Below are positions 3,781 through 7,334 of a stretch of DNA of 7,334 bases, in pieces. The stretch's first letter is position 1, and each line of letters opens with the position of its first letter. The position numbers were made by a program, and so were the translations under genes. Below the pieces are notes generated by a model. That model was not told the DNA's origin. It was given only the letters and a program-made list of their open reading frames with translations, and made no database searches. Origin of the DNA: Chloroflexota bacterium (GTDB taxonomy: Bacteria > Chloroflexota > Limnocylindria > QHBO01). The stretch covers positions 1 to 7,334 of the forward strand of contig JACDBZ010000005.1 of NCBI GenBank assembly GCA_013694645.1, given 5' to 3'.

Positions 3781-6304
3781 CGAGACCCAGAACAATCCCG
3801 AGGCCGCCGCGGACGAGGAGATCACCGAAGACCAGGAACGCGTCCAGGTGCTCCCGCTGGTCGCCCTGCGCGACACCGTCATCTTTCCGGAGATGATCGT
3901 CCCGCTCCAGGTCGGCCGCGATCGGAGCGTCAAGGCGCTCGACCGCGCCGTGCGGACCTCTCAGCCCGTCGCGCTGGTCACCCAGCGCTCGAGCGAGCAG
4001 GAGGAGATCAACAGCGTCGACGAGCTGTATCCCGTCGGGACGCTGGCCAAGATCGCCCAGGTGATTCGCCTCCAGGACGGCACCGTCCGCGCCATCGTCC
4101 AGGGGCAGAGGCGCATCAGGCTGCTCGACCTCGTCCAGACCGAGCCGCATCTCGAGGCGCGCGTCGAGGTCATCGACGACGCATCCGAGAAGACGCTCGA
4201 GATCGAGGCGCTGATGGCCTCCATCCACGCCCAGATCGAGCAGTACGTCAACAGTGGCGCATCGGTCCCGCCAGAGGTGGCGGTCGCTGCCCGCAATATC
4301 AGTGACGGCGGCCTGCTCGCCGATATGACCGCGTACAGCCCCGACATGTCGACCGAGCAGCGCCAGGAGCTGCTCGAGACCGTCGACATCGCCGATCGGC
4401 TGCGACTGGCGAGCCAGTTCCTCGCGAAGCAGATCGAGGTTCTCGAGCTCAAGGGTCGGATCCAGAGCGAGGTCAAGTCCGAGATGGACAAGACCCAGCG
4501 CGAGTACATCCTGCGCGAGCAGATGAAGGCGATCCAGAAGGAGCTCGGCGAGGACGACCCCGCGGTGGCCGAGGCATCCGAGCTGCGCGAGCGCGTCGAG
4601 GGCTCCGCGATGCCGGACGAGGTCAAGGAGCGCGCTCTCAAGGAGGTCGACCGCCTCAGCCGCATCCCGAGCGCATCGCCCGAGCAGGGCGTCATCCGCA
4701 CGTACGTGGACTGGCTGGTCAGCCTGCCCTGGGGCATCGAGACAGACGACAACCTCGACCTGGAGGACGCCGAGAAGATCCTGCACGAGGATCATTGGGG
4801 CCTCGAAAAGCCGAAGGAGCGGATCGTGGAGTACATGGCCGTCCGCAAGCTGGCCGAGAAGATCCGCAGCCCCATCCTGCTCTTCGTCGGACCGCCCGGC
4901 GTCGGCAAGACCAGCCTCGGCAAGAGCATCGCGCGGGCGATGGGCCGAAAGTTCGTGCGCATGAGCCTGGGCGGCATCCACGATGAGGCGGAGATCCGCG
5001 GTCATCGGCGCACCTACATCGGCGCGCTGCCCGGACGAGTCATGCAGAACATCAAGACGGCGGGCTCCGCCAACCCGGTCTTCATGCTCGACGAGATCGA
5101 CAAGGTCGGGATGGACTTCCGCGGCGATCCGTCATCGGCGCTGCTCGAAGTGCTCGACCCGGAGCAGAACAACACCTTCGCCGATAACTACCTCGAAGTG
5201 CCGTTCGATCTGAGCAAGGTGCTCTTCATCGCCACCGCCAACATGCTCGACCCCATCCCGCCAGCGCTGCGCGACCGGATGGAGGTCATCAACCTCGCGG
5301 GCTACACGCAGCTCGAGCGCGTTCGCATCGCGGAGCGATTCCTGGTGCCGAAGCAGCTCGAGAACCACGGGCTCACCGATGAGAACCTGAAGTTCGAGGA
5401 GGCGGCGCTCGTTCGCCTGATCCAGGCGTTCACCCGCGAGGCGGGCGTTCGCAACCTGGAGCGGGAGATCGCCAACGTGGCCCGCAAGGTCGCCCGCCGC
5501 GTCGCGAGCGATGCGAAGTACACGGTCGTGGTCAAGCCCGAGGACCTCGAAGAGTATCTTGGACCGGGACGGTTCGAGTACGGCGAGCTCGAGGCGGAGG
5601 ATCAGATCGGCATGGTCACCGGGCTCGTCGTCAGCGACGCCGGTGGAGACATCGTGCAGGTCGAGGCCACGCGCATGGACGGCAAGGACGACTTCCTGCT
5701 GACCGGCCAGCTTGGCGACGTGATGAAGGAGTCGGCACGGGCCGGGATGAGCTACATCCGGGCACGGCAGAAGGAGTTCGGGATCGAGCCGACGACCTTC
5801 GAGAAGTCGACGGTCCACATCCATGTTCCCGCGGGCGCAACACCGAAGGATGGCCCGAGCGCCGGCGTCACCATGGCGACGGCGATGGCCAGCCTGCTCA
5901 CCGGCAAGCCGGTCCGGCGCGACCTGGCGATGACCGGTGAGATCACGCTGCGCGGTCGCGTTCTGCCCATTGGTGGGCTCAAGTCGAAGCTGCTCGCCGC
6001 GCACCTTGCCGGCGTGAAGACGGTCCTCATCCCGAAGCGCAACGAGAAGGACCTGGTGGACGTGCCGGACGAGGTGCGTCAGCAACTCCGAATCGTGCCG
6101 GTCGAGAACATGGACCAGGTGCTGGCCGAGGCGCTCATCGAGGCGCCTCGCTCGGCGGCCCGCATCAAGGCTGAGCGAGACGAGCGCCAGCAGCGCGTCA
6201 CGCGACGGCCGCGACGAGCGCGCAAGTCGTCGGAGGAGGCGCCGATCGCCGCTCCCGCTGACAAGCCACGTTCAGACCAGCCGCCGGCAGGTCAGCCTGC
6301 CTAG
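3770..6304 (+). CDS. lon: ATP-dependent protease Lon (LonA)
   Basis: An 844-residue cytosolic AAA+ serine protease that degrades misfolded and some regulatory proteins. The LON substrate-binding domain covers about 25-215 (LPLVALRDTVIFPEMIVPLQ), then a helical coiled region to about 330 (QREYILREQMKAIQKELGED). The AAA+ module has Walker A GPPGVGKT (374-381, K380), Walker B VFMLDEID (437-444, D441/E442), sensor 1 N491 in FIATAN, candidate Arg fingers in LRDRMEVI (R501, R503), and sensor 2 R561 in TREAGVRNLERE. The protease domain has catalytic Ser697 in PKDGPSAG and Lys740 in GGLKSKLLAA, the 43-residue spacing seen in E. coli (S679/K722). All key residues are intact. The last ~50 residues are an extra basic, then Pro-rich tail (QQRVTRRPRRARK). 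The GTG start overlaps hspR by 11 bases, so lon is co-expressed with hsp20 and hspR. Confidence 0.95.
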   Translation: MATDETQNNPEAAADEEITEDQERVQVLPLVALRDTVIFPEMIVPLQVGRDRSVKALDRAVRTSQPVALVTQRSSEQEEINSVDELYPVGTLAKIAQVIRLQDGTVRAIVQGQRRIRLLDLVQTEPHLEARVEVIDDASEKTLEIEALMASIHAQIEQYVNSGASVPPEVAVAARNISDGGLLADMTAYSPDMSTEQRQELLETVDIADRLRLASQFLAKQIEVLELKGRIQSEVKSEMDKTQREYILREQMKAIQKELGEDDPAVAEASELRERVEGSAMPDEVKERALKEVDRLSRIPSASPEQGVIRTYVDWLVSLPWGIETDDNLDLEDAEKILHEDHWGLEKPKERIVEYMAVRKLAEKIRSPILLFVGPPGVGKTSLGKSIARAMGRKFVRMSLGGIHDEAEIRGHRRTYIGALPGRVMQNIKTAGSANPVFMLDEIDKVGMDFRGDPSSALLEVLDPEQNNTFADNYLEVPFDLSKVLFIATANMLDPIPPALRDRMEVINLAGYTQLERVRIAERFLVPKQLENHGLTDENLKFEEAALVRLIQAFTREAGVRNLEREIANVARKVARRVASDAKYTVVVKPEDLEEYLGPGRFEYGELEAEDQIGMVTGLVVSDAGGDIVQVEATRMDGKDDFLLTGQLGDVMKESARAGMSYIRARQKEFGIEPTTFEKSTVHIHVPAGATPKDGPSAGVTMATAMASLLTGKPVRRDLAMTGEITLRGRVLPIGGLKSKLLAAHLAGVKTVLIPKRNEKDLVDVPDEVRQQLRIVPVENMDQVLAEALIEAPRSAARIKAERDERQQRVTRRPRRARKSSEEAPIAAPADKPRSDQPPAGQPA

Positions 6305-6332
6305 GCCGAGCCCGGTGCCGGCGGGTGATGGA

Positions 6333-6510
6333 CCGATGAATCGGCGGAGTGACGCCTCGGTGCTCATGCGGGCGTCGTCTCTTCGATTTATCGACGCACG
6401 GGGCGCCCGGAGGGACGGATACGGTCGGTCCAGGCGCCGCCTCCACCGATTTATCGGTCAATCGGCGCCTGCGACTGCGCTCCAGGCGAGGAACCTTCGA
6501 TTTATCGGTG
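6333..6510. repeat. Second array of AT-core palindromes, between lon and dnaJ
   Basis: This gap holds four palindromes: CCGATGAATCGG (6333-6344), TCGATTTATCGA (6383-6394), ACCGATTTATCGGT (6445-6458) and TCGATTTATCGG (6497-6508). Each has arms of five bases or so around a 2-base centre, and three share the exact 10-mer CGATTTATCG. Centre-to-centre distances are 50, 63 and 51 bases, echoing the 64, 50 and 65 of the array before hsp20. The last two are imperfect inverted copies of each other, CACCGAT and ATCGGTG at the outer ends. TCCAGGCG is also repeated (6429-6436, 6481-6488), GGCGCC occurs at 6433 and 6464, and GGGCGCCC (6401-6408) is a further palindrome. The box CGGTGCTCA (6358-6366) matches one in the first array (2685-2693). 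No gene is supported here. Confidence 0.7.
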
Positions 6511-6523
6511 CCGGGTAAGCGTC

Positions 6524-7334
6524 ATGGAGTACAAGGACTATTACGCGATCCTGGGCGTTCCAAAGACGGCCTCGCAGGCCGAGATCAAGAAGGCGTACCG
6601 CAAGCTGGCCCGCGAGCTTCACCCGGACACGAACAAGGATCCGGCCGCGGAGAAGCGGTTCAAGGACGCCAACGAGGCCCAGGCCGTCCTCACAGATGCG
6701 GAGAAGCGCAAGCAGTACGACGAGCTCGGGGCCAACTGGCAGGCCTACCAGCAGGCCGGCTACGGCTCGGGCGGCGCGACCGACTGGGCCGGCTTCGGCG
6801 GCGCGCCGGGCGGGACGCGGTGGTCCTACCGCACCGCATCGGCGGAGGAGATGGGCGGCTACAGCGACTTCTTCCGCCAGTTCTTCGGCGGCGCGGCGGG
6901 CGGCAGCGGTGGCGGTGGCGGTGGCGGCTTCGAGTACGTCGACCTCTCCGATCTGGCGGGTGGCCGCACCCGTGCCCGCTCCATTCCGAGCGCGCAGGCG
7001 ACGGCGGAGGTGAGCCTGGCGGAGGTGGCCACCGGCGCCGAACGGATGGTCAGCGTCAACGGCCGGCGACTGCACGTCAAGATTCCTGCCGGCGTCGGCG
7101 ACGGGTCGAAGGTGAAGCTGAGCGGCGCCATCGACGGTGGCGACCTGCTAATCAACGTTCGCGTCCTGCCCGATCCGCGCTTCGAACGACGCGGCAGCGA
7201 CCTGAGGACGGAGCTCCCCCTCACCCTGGCCGAGGCCGTCCTTGGCGCAGAGGTGCCGGTCCCGACGCCGACCGGCAGCGCAATGCTCCGCATCAGACCG
7301 AACACGCAGAACGGCCAGGAGATCACGCTGAAGG
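6524..7334 (+). CDS. DnaJ/CbpA-type Hsp40 co-chaperone, 3' end missing
   Basis: The frame is open from ATG 6524 to the window edge (270 codons); CbpA-like proteins have about 300-330 residues, so some tens are missing. The J domain (about 5-70) has DYYAILGV, AYRKLARELHPD with the HPD motif at 33-35 that stimulates DnaK ATPase, and KRKQYDELG at its end. A Gly/Phe-rich linker follows (about 75-145) and includes seven consecutive Gly (129-135) encoded by alternating GGT/GGC codons. No CxxCxGxG zinc fingers occur, and the chain passes straight to the C-terminal substrate-binding domains (AEVSLAEVATGAERMVSVNGR, then KIPAGVGDGSKVKL, then DLRTELPLTLAEAVLGAEV). This makes it a type II (class B, CbpA-like) protein, not classical DnaJ. 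The ribosome binding site is weak (GGGTAAG, 6513-6519). It lies 219 bases after lon, and whether it shares that transcript is unclear. Confidence 0.9.
   Translation, partial: MEYKDYYAILGVPKTASQAEIKKAYRKLARELHPDTNKDPAAEKRFKDANEAQAVLTDAEKRKQYDELGANWQAYQQAGYGSGGATDWAGFGGAPGGTRWSYRTASAEEMGGYSDFFRQFFGGAAGGSGGGGGGGFEYVDLSDLAGGRTRARSIPSAQATAEVSLAEVATGAERMVSVNGRRLHVKIPAGVGDGSKVKLSGAIDGGDLLINVRVLPDPRFERRGSDLRTELPLTLAEAVLGAEVPVPTPTGSAMLRIRPNTQNGQEITLK

Noticed and set aside
3638..5005. Long open frame on the minus strand opposite lon
   Set aside because: Its sequence is the antisense shadow of Lon (Leu/Asp/Arg/Ala-rich), a usual effect of high-GC third positions, and it shows no family motif.
6908..6928. 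GGTGGC triplet-pair repeat as a phase-variable tract
   Set aside because: It encodes part of the Gly-rich linker of the DnaJ-type protein, is only about three units long, and changes by whole units would stay in frame.

Overview
The window looks like chromosomal DNA from a high-GC bacterium. Genes are dense, all on the + strand, with 4-base stop/start overlaps and a mix of ATG and GTG starts. The HspR-type MerR regulator beside small heat-shock and Lon genes, together with the universal-stress/TrkA pair, fits Chloroflexota (for example a Limnocylindria-like lineage) or Actinobacteria. I lean to Chloroflexota, but this is an inference from style, not from a marker gene.

Layout. (1) Bases 29-2488 form one tight operon: a UspA-like protein, a short TrkA-type (RCK) protein without a recognisable RCK_C domain, a full RCK_N+RCK_C TrkA protein, and an unrecognised three-helix membrane protein. 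Junctions are ATGA, a 2-base gap, and GTGA, so translation is probably coupled. This is a potassium-transport or ion-homeostasis regulatory module. The transporter itself is not in the window and may lie upstream of base 1. (2) Bases 2489-2786 are non-coding and carry an array of short AT-core palindromes arranged as two ~80-bp elements with inverted ends. (3) Bases 2787-2882 hold the control region of a heat-shock operon: a -35/-10 promoter overlapped by a 21-bp HAIR-like inverted repeat, then a leader in which the Shine-Dalgarno can pair with upstream sequence. (4) Bases 2883-6304 are hsp20, hspR and lon, separated by 1 base and then overlapping by 11, so a single autoregulated proteostasis operon is likely. 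(5) Bases 6305-6523 are non-coding and carry a second array of the same kind of palindrome. (6) From 6524 to the end is a DnaJ/CbpA-type co-chaperone without a zinc finger, cut off by the window edge.

How it works together: HspR probably represses the hsp20 promoter and thus its own gene and lon. Heat or unfolded protein would then induce a holdase (Hsp20) and an ATP-dependent protease (Lon) together, with DnaJ encoded next door. The most unusual signal is the palindrome family in the two large gaps. Nearly all copies fit CGA-four bases-TCG (mostly A/T centres), and both arrays show the same alternating centre-to-centre spacing of about 64 and 50 bp (a ~114-bp period).
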